Source: Calendula officinalis | Lineage: Eukaryota; Streptophyta; Magnoliopsida; Asterales; Asteraceae | DNA length: 64,000 nucleotides | Direction of reading: 5' to 3' | NCBI GenBank assembly: GCA_963853835.1 | Contig: OY970834.1 | Location: 36,983,257 to 37,047,256, forward strand | Shown here: positions 1 through 10,430 of the stretch, piece after piece | Numbering within the stretch: the stretch's first letter is position 1 | Layout of the letters: each line of letters begins with the position of its first letter | The notes under the pieces: model-generated | The model's input: the letters and a program-made list of their open reading frames with translations, nothing else | What the model was told of the DNA's origin: nothing | Databases searched by the model: none | Program-made: the position numbers and the translations under genes

Positions 1-312
1 TAACTAATACATAGATAAAAACTACAAAAACTACTTAGTAATGTGTTATTTTGGTATTTTGTTATGAATTTATGGAATAATAACAACATGTATGACCTAT
101 TTGACCCGCTTAACCCGTTTGAGCTGCTAACATGTTTAACATGTTTAATTAAACAGGTTATATGGGTCAGGTTCGGATTGAAGGTAAACAAGTTAGGGTT
201 GAGATATCTGACTCGTTTATATAAACAAGTCGGTTTCAGGTTGAACGTTTCTGACCCATCAAACCGTGAACCGAACCCGCCAACCCAAACCCAACCTAAA
301 TTGCCTCCCCTA
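1..312. mobile_element. hAT-type MITE, truncated by window start
   Basis: The right end reads ...AATTGCCTCCCCTA at 312. Its reverse complement starts TAGGGGAGGCAATTTAGG and matches the terminus of the complete element at 19821-20345. The AT-rich interior (about 1-100) and the CCCGTTT/GGGTCA-rich parts also match that element in inverted orientation. The left end and the target duplication lie outside the window. Nonautonomous, no coding capacity. Short open frames here are accidental. Confidence 0.7.
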
Positions 313-782
313 GACTTCATCTAATTAATAGGACTATAAGTAGGACTAAATATCATTGCTCTAAATATTATATCTAAATGTATATTTTTGAATTTTCAAC
401 TTGCAATTCTGTTTACATGATTACGGATGAAGTTAATATTGTTCAAGTTACTTCGATAGAGTAAGTTTTTAACTTAAATATATGCATTTAACCAAAATTA
501 TCTCTCTAGCGATTCTCATGTTAGATTCTAAATTTAAATACCAACAAATATGAATAGTTGTGGAAACTGGGAAAGAAAAGTATTTGCAGATATAATAAAC
601 TAACCCATGGGTAATTAAAGTAAGCCAATTTGGACTAAATAAAACATAATATTCATTAGTTAACCACTGAACCCGCACTTAATTATACTGCCCGAGTGCC
701 CATCAATCCATTCTTTCCCATGATCTTTTACTTTAACCATCTACTAAGGTCAATTTTAACCTAACCAGAGTTAAAAAGTCGG
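313..782. other. Intergenic, upstream of the TZF gene
   Basis: AT-rich DNA with no recognised repeat or gene. It probably holds the proximal promoter of the CCCH zinc-finger gene that starts at 851. I see no well-defined regulatory motif apart from the TATA box annotated separately. Confidence 0.4.
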
Positions 783-790
783 TTTATATA
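783..790 (+). promoter_or_regulatory. Putative TATA box of the TZF gene
   Basis: TTTATATA lies about 60 bp upstream of the ATG at 851, followed by CT-rich and A-rich sequence typical of a short plant leader. The position suits a transcription start around 815-825. This is inferred from position and sequence only. Confidence 0.45.
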
Positions 791-850
791 TGACTATATG
801 AGCCTCTCCATAACCATCTACAAGAACACAAAGAGAGAAATTTTAGGATA

Positions 851-1867
851 ATGATGATGTTCATGGGAAGAGAAACGCTTGTATCAAATCCAACGGTGCA
901 GGTCCCTCCATGGGACGATCCAACGGACCATTTCCATTCACCGTTCTCCGTTACCAGCCCTCACGGCGGTAGTTCAGTTTTCTATGATGAACTCGAAATG
1001 GCGCCATACGACGACGTTTTGGAGTACGATGATGTCCCCCTGGACGCATTCTCTTGCGATCATTTCCGCATGTACGAGTTTAAAGTTCGGAGGTGTGAAC
1101 GTGCGAGGTCACATGACTGGACTGACTGTCCATACGCTCATCCCGGTGAGAAGGCACGTCGTCGTGATCCACTGATGTTTCAGTACTCCGGCACCCCGTG
1201 CCCGGAGTTTCGTAAAGGAACTTGCCATAAAGGTGACACGTGTGAGTTCGCACATGGTGTATTCGAGTGCTGGCTACATCCTTCTCGCTACCGTACGCAG
1301 CCGTGTAAGGACGGCGTTCAGTGTCGGCGCCGGATCTGTTTCTTTGCGCACACGCCGGAACAGATTCGTCTCTTGCCGGCGAGTCAGACCGGGTTGACTC
1401 AGCCTGATTCGTATGATGGATCTCCGAGTCGGTTTTCTCTCGACTCGTTTATCGGAAAAGGCTTATTCGGGTCATCTCCGACGTCTACTCTGTTCCCGTC
1501 GTCGTGCTCACCGCCGATGTCACCGTTGTCTTCGATCGGTCAAAACTCGGTTAATGAACTCACTTCCTCCGTTCGTAATCTGCAGATCGGTAACGCCGCA
1601 AGGTTGAGTATGTCGGGGTTCTGTTCGCCCCGAAATCTTTCTACACTCCCAGCCGGGTACACGAGTTTACCATCAACTCCGACCCGTAACTCGAACCGAT
1701 CCGGTATTACCGCATTTGATCTGTGGGATCAAGGTGTCGCAACAGAGGAACCTATTATGGAAAGAGTGGAGTCTGGGAAGGAAATTAGAGCAAAAATTTA
1801 TGCTAAACTGAGTCGAGAGAACTCGTTGGCGGGCCGAGTTGACTCGTGGAGGTTTCTGAACTCGTAA
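851..1867 (+). CDS. Arginine-rich tandem CCCH zinc-finger protein (plant RR-TZF, AtTZF2/3-like)
   Basis: A single-exon gene of 338 aa, as is usual for this family. The core shows the plant RR-TZF arrangement: an upstream C-X5-H-X4-C-X3-H motif (C82, H88, C93, H97) in the arginine-rich region, then C-X7-C-X5-C-X3-H (C117, C125, C131, H135) and C-X5-C-X4-C-X3-H (C152, C158, C163, H167). The spacer and flanks carry the family signatures CPYAHPGEKARRRDP and YRTQPCKDG. The C-terminal half is Ser/Pro-rich and looks disordered. Known family members shuttle between nucleus and cytoplasm, associate with P-bodies or stress granules, bind AU-rich RNA, and act in ABA, GA and stress responses. That role is inferred here by homology. 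The start is the first of three consecutive ATGs. The CDS is clearly more GC-rich than its flanks. All metal ligands are present, so the gene looks functional. Confidence 0.95.
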   Translation: MMMFMGRETLVSNPTVQVPPWDDPTDHFHSPFSVTSPHGGSSVFYDELEMAPYDDVLEYDDVPLDAFSCDHFRMYEFKVRRCERARSHDWTDCPYAHPGEKARRRDPLMFQYSGTPCPEFRKGTCHKGDTCEFAHGVFECWLHPSRYRTQPCKDGVQCRRRICFFAHTPEQIRLLPASQTGLTQPDSYDGSPSRFSLDSFIGKGLFGSSPTSTLFPSSCSPPMSPLSSIGQNSVNELTSSVRNLQIGNAARLSMSGFCSPRNLSTLPAGYTSLPSTPTRNSNRSGITAFDLWDQGVATEEPIMERVESGKEIRAKIYAKLSRENSLAGRVDSWRFLNS

Positions 1868-1983
1868 AGTGATGCCAATGATGGTGGACTGGTGGGTAGA
1901 CAGCTCGAAATTGTGTGAATATTTTAATCGGATTCTGATTACTGTTTAATACTTGTTAATTACTCTGCGATATATATCAGGGG

Positions 1984-2622
1984 TAGGGGTGTTCAAAAAT
2001 AACCGAAAAAACGGGTATCCGAAAAATAATCGATATCTGAAATCCGGATACCCGAAAATCCGGGTACCTGAAAATCCGGATACCCGGATTTCGGGTAACC
2101 GGTTTCCGGGTATCAAATACGGGTAGTGTTTTTCTAAAAATCGGGTAGAATTTTATTTTTTTAACTTATTTTTATATATTTTTTTATATATTATTATTAG
2201 ACATTAATTATCATTAGATATGGGCATATGCTTGGCTCATTTTGACAAATGTCTAAAATTTAAAAACCTGTCTCAATTCTCACGTACAAACCATCTAATT
2301 CTCACCTCCGTCGTTGAATTATGGTTTTGAATTATTGGATGTCTTTAAAGATTTGGTCAGATTCATTACTAGTAACGATTTTTCTTTAATAAAAAATCAT
2401 AACGAAAATTTTTAATAATAAATTTATTAATATGATTTAATGAAATTAAATATATAAACAATGACGACTTCCATTTATGTAATTTTTGTGATAAAGAAAT
2501 TATATTTCCGGGTACCGGTTATCTGAAAATCCAGGTACCCAAAAACCGGGTACCCGAAAATTCGGGTACTGATACGGGTATCTAAATCTACAACCCGAAT
2601 TTTCGGGTAGCAGAGACCTAAT
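1984..2622. mobile_element. Probable hAT-like MITE with CCGGGTACCCG subterminal repeats
   Basis: It starts TAGGGGTGTTC, the same terminus as the element at 42241. Both ends are packed with direct and inverted copies of CGGGTAYCCG/CGGATACCCG (about 2010-2150 and 2505-2610) around an AT-rich core. The right end is degraded: CAGAGACCTA is only a partial match to the expected GAACACCCCTA, and no 8-bp target duplication is visible. The end coordinate is approximate. It lies about 115 bp after the TZF stop codon and may overlap that gene's 3' UTR. Confidence 0.5.
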
Positions 2623-2756
2623 TTCTATGCACTTGATTTTTTAAGAATTTATTTTCTAGTAATTGTTGTTTATGGAATTTATGAATGTCGTACCTTTCTT
2701 TTATTAAATAGTTAAATGGGCATATACTTTTATAACCCTTTGCAGTTATATTTTTA

Positions 2757-3090
2757 AGAGTTAATTGCAAAACTGATTGTAGTTTTGGCTAAATTACAGT
2801 TTGGTTACGTCACTTCAATAAGTGTAGGCTTGATACCCAACATTTGCAATTTTGGTCCCTCACGCAGACACCCTTAACAAAGTTAAAAACGTCTGTTAGT
2901 TGGAAGGCATTTTAGTCATTTTGTATGTGTGGTCAGTGGTCACTAAATTCCCCAAAATTCCTTTGAGTTCTTTCGTTGAAGACCCCCGTAGTTTTAAAAC
3001 AGGGAATATTACATTTACGGTTATAACCGAAAATCTAAGTGTGGCGAAAGATGTGAATCACCGTCCATATGAGGGAGAAGTTAATTAACC
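2757..3090. repeat. Remnant of a dispersed repeat (one recognisable end)
   Basis: GAGTTAATTGCAAAACTG at about 2759, followed by 'gtccctcac' and 'ttagtcatttt' phrases, resembles the terminal region of the MULE-type repeats at 4053 and 14596. A possible inverted end GTTAATTAA lies near 3080. No target duplication was found. The rest of 2623-3479 is AT-rich and featureless. Confidence 0.3.
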
Positions 3091-3479
3091 ATTATGTTTA
3101 TATATTTAAAGGGAAATTATGTTACAAAATTTAATTTTCATAATGCTTTCTGTGTCATCTTCAAAAATTATAACTCATCATAATCAACCAATGAAATGCG
3201 ACATATGTAGTGACATCTAAGCGGACAGTATGTATTCCTCGAACATATCTTTTTTTTTTTTGAAATAAACTTCATTTTTATCTTCTGAGAAATGCCCTTA
3301 GTAAGTTTCGAACCAAGACTTTTTGAAGACAAATCCCCAAAATAATTCTAATGGCTAATTGATCTAGACAAATTGGTTTAATCATAATTATCTACTCATC
3401 AAGTATAATTCATGTCTTTGATAGAGATTATTTTAATGATTTTATTAGGAGGGAAAAAGTCAAATCATATATTCCGTAA

Positions 3480-3999
3480 GAGCATCCACAATGGTTAACC
3501 TCTTTAATGACTTATTACTTTTGTCACATCATCTAATAATCTATTAGTTGAAAACATCTCCAATGGTTAAACTTTACAAAGACTTTTTCACTAATATTAC
3601 TAATTTACCTCTATCTATATCAAATGTTTTATAAATGCCCTCACTTATGTAATTTAACAATTTTTATAGCATTACAAAACTTAACATTATTATAAAATTT
3701 CTCTTACAAAAATATTATAATGTTTGATCTTAAAAAGTAATGAAATATGATAAATTATAATTTATAGTTATAGAAATAATAAATTATTCACATATAAATA
3801 TATACATGGGTTTAAAATGTAAAATTATTAAATATAGGAACTAAAAGAATCAAACATTTAAAGTAGTTCAAGTGGTTGGGGAAGATCAAGTGGTTGGAGT
3901 GACCTCTTAAAAAAGTCATTCATTCCAATGGTAAAAAGTCATTTTAGAAGTTATTCAAATAGTATCAACCTCTTCTTCAACCTCCCATTGGAGATGCTC
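3480..3999. mobile_element. Tourist-like (PIF/Harbinger) MITE
   Basis: 520 bp bounded by GAGCATCCACAATGG and its imperfect inverse CCATTGGAGATGCTC, flanked by TAA on both sides (3477-3479 and 4000-4002). The 3-bp TAA/TTA target duplication and GAGCATC termini are typical of PIF/Harbinger MITEs. Copies of 'CCAATGGTAAA' recur inside. Noncoding. Confidence 0.8.
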
Positions 4000-4052
4000 T
4001 AATAGTGACTGAGATTTCACTTGCCCAAAATCCGGTTTAGATTTTATTTTAA

Positions 4053-4513
4053 GAGTAAATTACATGAATAGTCCTTTAGGTTTATAGTAAATTTCACCAA
4101 TGGTTCTTTAGTTTCAATAATTACACCGATAGTCCTTATTTTTGAAAGGTTTTTCACCGATGGTCCTTTACGAAAAAGTCTGTATATTTTTTAAGTTAAC
4201 TAACATTACATGTGATGCACATGAGGGTATTTTGGTCAATTTGTCTTTTCCCTTCTCAATTAAATTACACGGATGGTCTTTTAAGTTTATAGCAAATTTG
4301 ACGAATAGTCCTTTAGGAAAGACAAATTGACCAAAATACCCCCATGTGCATCACATGTGATGTTAGTTAACTTAAAAAATAGACGGACTTTTTCGTAAAG
4401 GACCATCTGTGAAAAACCTTTCAAAAATAAGGACCATCGGTGTAATTTTTGAAACTAAAGGACCATTGGTGAAATTTGCTATAAACCTAAAGGACCATTC
4501 ATGTAATTTACTC
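4053..4513. mobile_element. Foldback MITE, Mutator-like (9-bp TSD)
   Basis: 461 bp, almost entirely palindromic: each arm carries GAGTAAATTACATGAATAGT and the motif GGTCCTTTA. It is flanked by a perfect 9-bp duplication TTATTTTAA (4044-4052, 4514-4522), which points to the Mutator superfamily. The element at 17954-18413 is a second copy. A transcript would form a long hairpin and could yield small RNAs (inference). Confidence 0.85.
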
Positions 4514-5390
4514 TTATTTTAATGTTATTTCTGTCGTCTTGTGATTAAAGCTCAATTACATGACATATAATTATGAGTCGTTGTCTTTGGCGTGGATTTA
4601 ACGTTCCACTTGTTTTTGGACTTGGATTTGGAAATATTTTGTACAAGACAAGTCGACTAAAATGCATATCCCCCACATTTCCTTTTCTTTAATTACATGA
4701 AGAGACAGTTGAAAGCAATATGATAATACGAAGTAAATGTTTTTAGAAAAAAAGTTTTATATACTACTATATATTCTTTACTACGGTAATCATTTATAGG
4801 TAACTTATATAAATATAAATAACACGTGATTGTACCAAATATTTTTAGGAAATATTAAAACATGAATGAAAGCATTGCTAAATCTTTAATCTTAAGTTTG
4901 TATTATTATATCTCTATCTTCAATTGTTATGCATATAATATATACATATACATATTCTTTGAATCCGATTGGTAAGTCATAGATAAAGCATGTGAGGTGG
5001 ATGATGATTGATGGGGTTAGTTGGCTTGGAATATTTTCCCCTTATCTCTTAACCTTTTTCACCGTTTGATAATATTTGTTTACTCATTTTGACTAATTAA
5101 ATTAATATTCTATTTACCACACAAATAAATAACTCTCTAATAATATAAAAAAGATTACTTTAATATTAAAATGTGGCTTTAAAAAAGTTTAATTGCAAAG
5201 ATTACCCTCCACCAAAACCTTTTTGCACGGTTTGGATCTATAATCGATCATGTGTACGGATCTCCATCATTTTGGACCTTATTCCTAAAACTAAAAGAAA
5301 TTTAGATTGAGATATTGTAAAATTAGTTGCTTTTAATATCAGTCATTGTTTACTTCGTAATGTGGAACCCTCGTGACTTAGTAAGGTAAC

Positions 5391-5744
5391 GATTCTTTTT
5401 CAAGAATACTCTTGATTTTTTTTAATTTTCATAAATGATGCATTTTTTGTGTCTTTCAAAAATAGTGTTCTTGGAATCCTAGAGTCCGGAACTAGCTTTA
5501 AAATAGACTCCAGGAGTCCGGAATTGCAGTGTACCTTGTACCAGTCGGACAGAAACTGTACCAGTTGACAGAAAGTGGGAGAAAAGTACACAGGTACGCT
5601 GCAATTCCGGACTCTTGGAGTCAAATTTAAAGCTAATTCCAGACTCTAGGAGTCCAAAAACACTATTTTTGAAAGACAAAGAAAAAATACATCATTTATG
5701 AAAATTAAAAAAAAAAAAAACAGCACTATTCTTGAAAAAAAATC
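5391..5744. mobile_element. Foldback MITE with 9-bp TSD TAAGGTAAC
   Basis: 354 bp with long inverted arms: GATTCTTTTTCAAGAATA at the left end and its imperfect inverse at the right, plus a nested inverted pair around 'GAGTCCGGAATTGCAG'. Flanked by TAAGGTAAC at 5382-5390 and 5745-5753. The inverted duplicate of this region (near 49547 and 56960) lacks the element and shows one target copy, confirming the insertion boundaries. Confidence 0.85.
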
Positions 5745-5753
5745 TAAGGTAAC

Positions 5754-6387
5754 CAACCGGAGCGACCATAAGTTGAGACTCGAACCCTTAACTTTTTATT
5801 CATCAAAACCTCTCATATGAGTCCATGAGTTTTGTGGAGGCTGATGCGAACCTAACTTTAAACCACTAGAAATATAAAAGAACTTGCAACTACTAAGGCA
5901 CAAGGTGGCTGGTCATTTTGGACATTTTATACTTTATTTTAATTTTATAAACTTCAAAAATTAAAAACACTCACATGAATTATAGATTTACAAATCAAAG
6001 AAAAACCACTTATGAAATCAAAATTTTGTTTTATCATGAAAAAGATACATAAATGAATTATTAACAATCAACTCAAAACTATTACAAAATAATGAAATAT
6101 ATAGCACATCCCAAATGTAGCCCAAATTAAACACAATAACATCAAACCCAATTTAATTTTTCAAAATCAAGATCCTTTGATGGTTAGATATATGATTGTG
6201 ATTTGTGACTAGTTTTGAACATTAGTATTGCATTTTTAGTTTGCGCTCAAACCCAAAGTACTAATGAAGGGCCCAAATCTAGGCTCGAAACCACAATATA
6301 GGCGCATTTTCATAACTAGAGCTAATATCACAAAGCAACTTATGGGCCTCCGGGGGGCCGATTAACACCACGAAGTCACGAACACCA
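5754..6387. other. Intergenic, duplicated block
   Basis: AT-rich sequence with no gene. It matches about 48990-49545 in inverted orientation, for example the stretch around 'CAAGATCCTTTGATGG'. No feature other than membership of the inverted duplication. Confidence 0.5.
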
Positions 6388-6401
6388 ACTCACAGTCCCA
6401 A

Positions 6402-6534
6402 CCAAAGGGCCTTTGGCCTAGCGGTATGGTGTTTGCCTCTTGACCTTGTGGTCAGGGGTTCGAGTCCCGTCGTGGACATATGCGGTTATTAGGAGTAGAT
6501 TAGGATTTGCCATTAAAAAAAAAAAAAAAAAAAA
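6402..6534 (+). mobile_element. tRNA-derived SINE
   Basis: 133 bp with an A-box-like TAGCGGTATGGTG and a B box GGTTCGAGTCCC, ending in an A20 tail. Flanked by a perfect 14-bp target duplication ACTCACAGTCCCAA (6388-6401 and 6535-6548). The upstream part cannot fold an acceptor stem, so this is not a functional tRNA gene. A second member is at 61957. Confidence 0.9.
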
Positions 6535-6548
6535 ACTCACAGTCCCAA

Positions 6549-7890
6549 ATTTGTAAAAAGATTTGGATTAGATGATAATCACTTTGGGGCCTATTTTCAT
6601 CAATTTGCACAGAATTTCAGAGACTCCTCATCCATCGTTGATGTATTCGTGGTGGATCGCAAATTAAAGCTTTCCTTTTGATATAATGCCATCATCCTTT
6701 CTTAAACCGGCCATCAAGAAAAGATTAACACCCCATAATCCAAGAGTCCGACAGTCTTAACGCTAAAATCATCCTTAATACGTCCGATCTGATATCTTGA
6801 CATTTAAGATAAAGATGCGGTTTTTGATTCAATTTGATTTGACTTTTCTGCTTTAGTTTTCAATTTATTAAATAAGTTTTTGAATATTCAAACATATCTA
6901 TGTCGAGAAGGTCTTGACGTAAGATACGAGTTATTTATCTTTCCCAGCCTAAAATCACATAACAAGTATAAATAAATGATGGAAACAAGTTGGCTTGAAT
7001 CGTAACTCCTTTTCTAGTAATCTCGGTTTCAGAGTAGGACCCAACCGGATCCGAAATCACCAAAAACCGATATTGAATAAAAACAAGAGCCGATGACAGG
7101 ACTGAAATAATGGTTCTGGTTCGGTTATTTCGGTTACAACTGAAAACTACATCATCAACCTTGACTATTATGGTTTTGAGAAGATACATTAGACTCGAAA
7201 TTGTCCAATTCTAGTTCTAGAATAAAAAAACCCGAAAACAAATAAACCGAAAAAGACAAAATATGAGAACTGAAAAATGAAAACTGATCCGAAAAGTCTA
7301 AGTCCAACCGATTCCAATTCGATTTTTCAATAAATAACACTCCACTCGAGCGTTTAATGTGTCATTGTGGGCTAAAAGTCTACCCCACTCCGCATAGTAC
7401 AGATTTTTCGGGTTGTGAAATTACAACGAAGTTGAAGATAGCGCTTTCAGCTGAATATTCATGTAATCACTCACTGTGTAAGGATTTCTAATAATATAAA
7501 GTTTTCAACAAGTAAAAAAATAGATGAAGGGCAAGAAATTTCGAACATTATCATGTCGGATCATACATATATTAAGTTATACTGTTTATTAGAAAATACA
7601 ATACAAAAAACTATCATTTTGCTCTACTATAAACGATCGGCATGATGTTATGTATCATAAACCAAAATAAAAACCCAGAATCGATATAGCCTTTTATATA
7701 AAATTATAAATATAAAGATTTTTGTAAAAAAAAAATTCCAACCAATCCAATCATTTGACAATTATTGGTTTCGAAGGTTTTAGAAAATATTATTAGTCTA
7801 ATTTTTAATGTCAACTTAAATTGTACACGATATAAATCAAATTACAACTTAAGTGTGCCCATTCTAGAGTCTGCACACAATTCTTTCCTC
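6549..7890. other. Upstream region of VDR
   Basis: No gene recognised. 7030-7330 has repeated ACCGAAA/CCGAAAA phrases (GGTTCGGTTATTTCGG and relatives) suggesting a degraded hAT-like MITE. The last about 300 bp before 7891 should hold the VDR promoter. I see no convincing TATA box. Confidence 0.4.
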
Positions 7891-9919
7891 ATGAGCTTCT
7901 TCTTGAACATACCATTACCACACCCTTCTCACCATCTTCTTCTCAATCGCAACCACACATCATTCTCCGGTCACCGCCACGTCTCTCCGATCAACCACGC
8001 CTTAACGCCACTTTCAATTTTCCGGCGCAAATTCATTTCCCCTAAACGAACTATATATTGTTCAGCTTTACAGACTAACGATGACGTTACATCAGATACA
8101 GCTTTATGTTCAATGGAACCTGAAAATTTTATCGATCATATCAGAATTGTGGCTGTCGTCGGAGAAGGTGCTATCAGTCCTCTCAAATCAGCACCCTGGC
8201 TTGATGTTATGCTTCATACAGTAAGATATCTGATTCTGTTGATGGTTAGGTTTTCTAATTATCTATCATTTTGATTACGATTTATTAATTGCGAGAATTC
8301 ATGATATTTAATTTGATAATGCTAGGGCTTTTTTGCTTTGTGACATCAATTTGATAAATTCAACAATGTGGATCAATGTACACTTTGTTTAAATATAGGA
8401 ATGCTATATTCGTAAATTGATCACTATAAGGTTTGATTTTGGGGGAAATTTGTGTAAAAATAGGTTTTATTTTATCTAAATGTGTGTTTTTGATGTGAGA
8501 AATAAGGAATTGAGGATATTTATTAACCTTTTTTATTAAATTAATATAAATTGTTAGATGAACAAAATACAAATTTGTACCATTCTGTGATGAGCTGACG
8601 ATCTTTCATGTGTTTATATTGCATGAATATGAAAACAGGCGGAAAGATTGAAATGGGTTGATGACAAATACGAAATGGTAGTATTCACAGACAACCACCT
8701 TAAATCTAATGCAACTGATCAAGATCTTCAAACAGAGTTAAAAACCGCAAACATTTTGCTAATTGTTTCAGTAACAAAACCAGAATCAGTTGAGTGGATT
8801 CAAGATTACACCCAAAACATCCCAAATGTGATCTGTTTTGATTCATCACCAACACTACAAAACAAACTAGGAGGATCATTCATCCCAACAGAAAAAAACG
8901 GTAACATATTCAACAAATTAAACAAGAAAACAAAAGAGACAGTTGAGCTAGCAAAAACTATATCCGAATCATGGGTCAGATACAATTCTGATGACATAAG
9001 GTTCTGTTTATTAATCATAATAAATTCGTACATAAAACCTGTTCCTATATTAAAAAACTTAAGAGCTCAAGGCTTTTCAACACTAAATTGCATGGTGAAA
9101 AATTGCGGTCGCCAGGTTTTAAACTGTCTTCTAGATCCCAACTGTAGAAAAGCCCTACAATGTTTAAATCAATGTAGCCCGGTTGATCAAGTATGCAACT
9201 ACCAATGTATTGCATCATACGAGAGCCCGATTCTAGAAGAATTTTCCCTTTGTGTTTTACAAAAACACAATTGTCTATGTTTGGATGCAAAGATACCCGA
9301 AAAACCGTTTGTCCCACCAATGGTTAAGTTTCGGGGTGAAATATTGTCACACGAGGTGGCTGAGGATCTTTTCGTTGGTTGGCTCGGGAATCTTGATTGG
9401 AGTTGGCGGGTTGTTGCGGGTCAAAACCCAGCATACGATCAGTTCCCGTGCCAATACCAGCTTTTCTACAGAGGAAAAGCCCGCGGGTCGTTTTGGTATG
9501 AGCCCGTTTTTCAGGTGAAAACTTTGGGTGGTGAGCTTGTTTGGAGGAGGAGAAAGTATCGGGTTAAAAGAGGGAAAATAGCGGGTACTTTTTATTTTAG
9601 TGTGTTGGATAATGGTGTTGTGTCGAATGAGTATTGGACTGTTGTGGATGTTGCTGAGGATTTTAGTTGGGGTTTGTTTCATTATAGTGGTGCGGCCCGA
9701 GTTGCGGGCCAGTCTTATACGGGTGCGGTTTTGGTGAGCCCGAATGGGGAGTACCCGAATGAGAAGGAAAAAGAGAGGTTACTTTTGGCATTGGATAGAT
9801 GTTGTATTAAAGAATGGGAGTTATTTGATGTTGATAATTGTTCATGTAATGATCCACCTTTGGGGTTACCCGATGGTTCACAATTGCATAAGATCGTTAA
9901 GGCTGATGATCGAAAATGA
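7891..9919 (+). CDS. VDR: Violaxanthin de-epoxidase-related protein (VDR), plastid-targeted
   Basis: Two exons, 7891-8220 and 8639-9919, joined in phase 0 (GT at 8221, AG at 8637-8638), give 536 aa. Residues 1 to about 50 are Ser/His/Asn-rich with few acidic residues and look like a chloroplast transit peptide. A conserved block around WLDVMLHTAERLKWVDDKYE spans the splice junction. Residues about 255-325 form a cysteine-rich region (CMVKNCGRQVLNC...), and about 350-500 is the lipocalin-like VDE domain (DLFVGWLGNLDWSWRVVAG, GSFWYEPVFQVKTLGGELVW). The family resembles violaxanthin de-epoxidase of the thylakoid lumen, but VDR's own reaction is not established and no activity is claimed here. 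The ATG at 7891 is the first in-frame start after plausible leader sequence. A decayed inverted copy is at 47310-48387. Confidence 0.93.
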
Positions 9920-10430
9920 TGCTCGGTTTCAAACTTGCTTGCCTTTAAAGTGTATACAGGACCGCATAAACGTGTAATATAATTTATATTTTTGGTTGTC
10001 TAGCTAGATATTAGGAATCTAGAATTGTAATTAGGTATATACACTTTCTCTAGTTAAATATGATTCACTTCTTGAAAAGATGCACCTATTTGACGGTTTA
10101 ACCATGGTTATATATGTTTTAACCGCTATTTTTCATCGATTTAGCAATTTAATCCTTAAAAATGACATTTTATAAGTATTAAAATATGATAGTAAGTCAC
10201 AAATTCTTTTTTAACATAATCAGTGAAAGTTTGAGGATTAAAACATAATTAAATCTATAGTTTTTGCAAACACCCATCCAATGGCCTTATGGCCAGCCTG
10301 TATTACCACCTTTGTAGTATATAACCCAATACACAAATACACTCTGTCAACCTTTAATACACACACAAAATGATCTCACACACTCGAATCAAGGTTTTAA
10401 AAAAATATGGCATATATTAAGGAAAAAAAA
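9920..10430. other. Spacer between the convergent VDR and EPSIN1 genes
   Basis: About 510 bp, AT-rich, containing the 3' UTRs of both convergent genes. No other feature seen. Confidence 0.5.

Larger units (their letters stand above)
4945..8943 (+). repeat. Large inverted duplication, arm 1 (source block)
   Basis: Matches in inverted orientation the block at about 47385-57335. Anchors: 'ACATATTCTTTGAATCCGAT' here against its inverse at about 57310-57335; the 5160-5390 sequence against 56965-57200; 5750-7020 against 48700-49545; and the VDR region 7960-8943 against 47385-48387. This arm keeps the intact VDR gene, so it is the likely source or the better preserved copy. Boundaries are by eye and good to about 20 bp. 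Confidence 0.75.

Noticed and set aside
6410..6475. Functional tRNA gene
   Set aside because: A and B boxes are present, but there is no acceptor-stem pairing and the unit has an A tail and target duplication, so it is a SINE.
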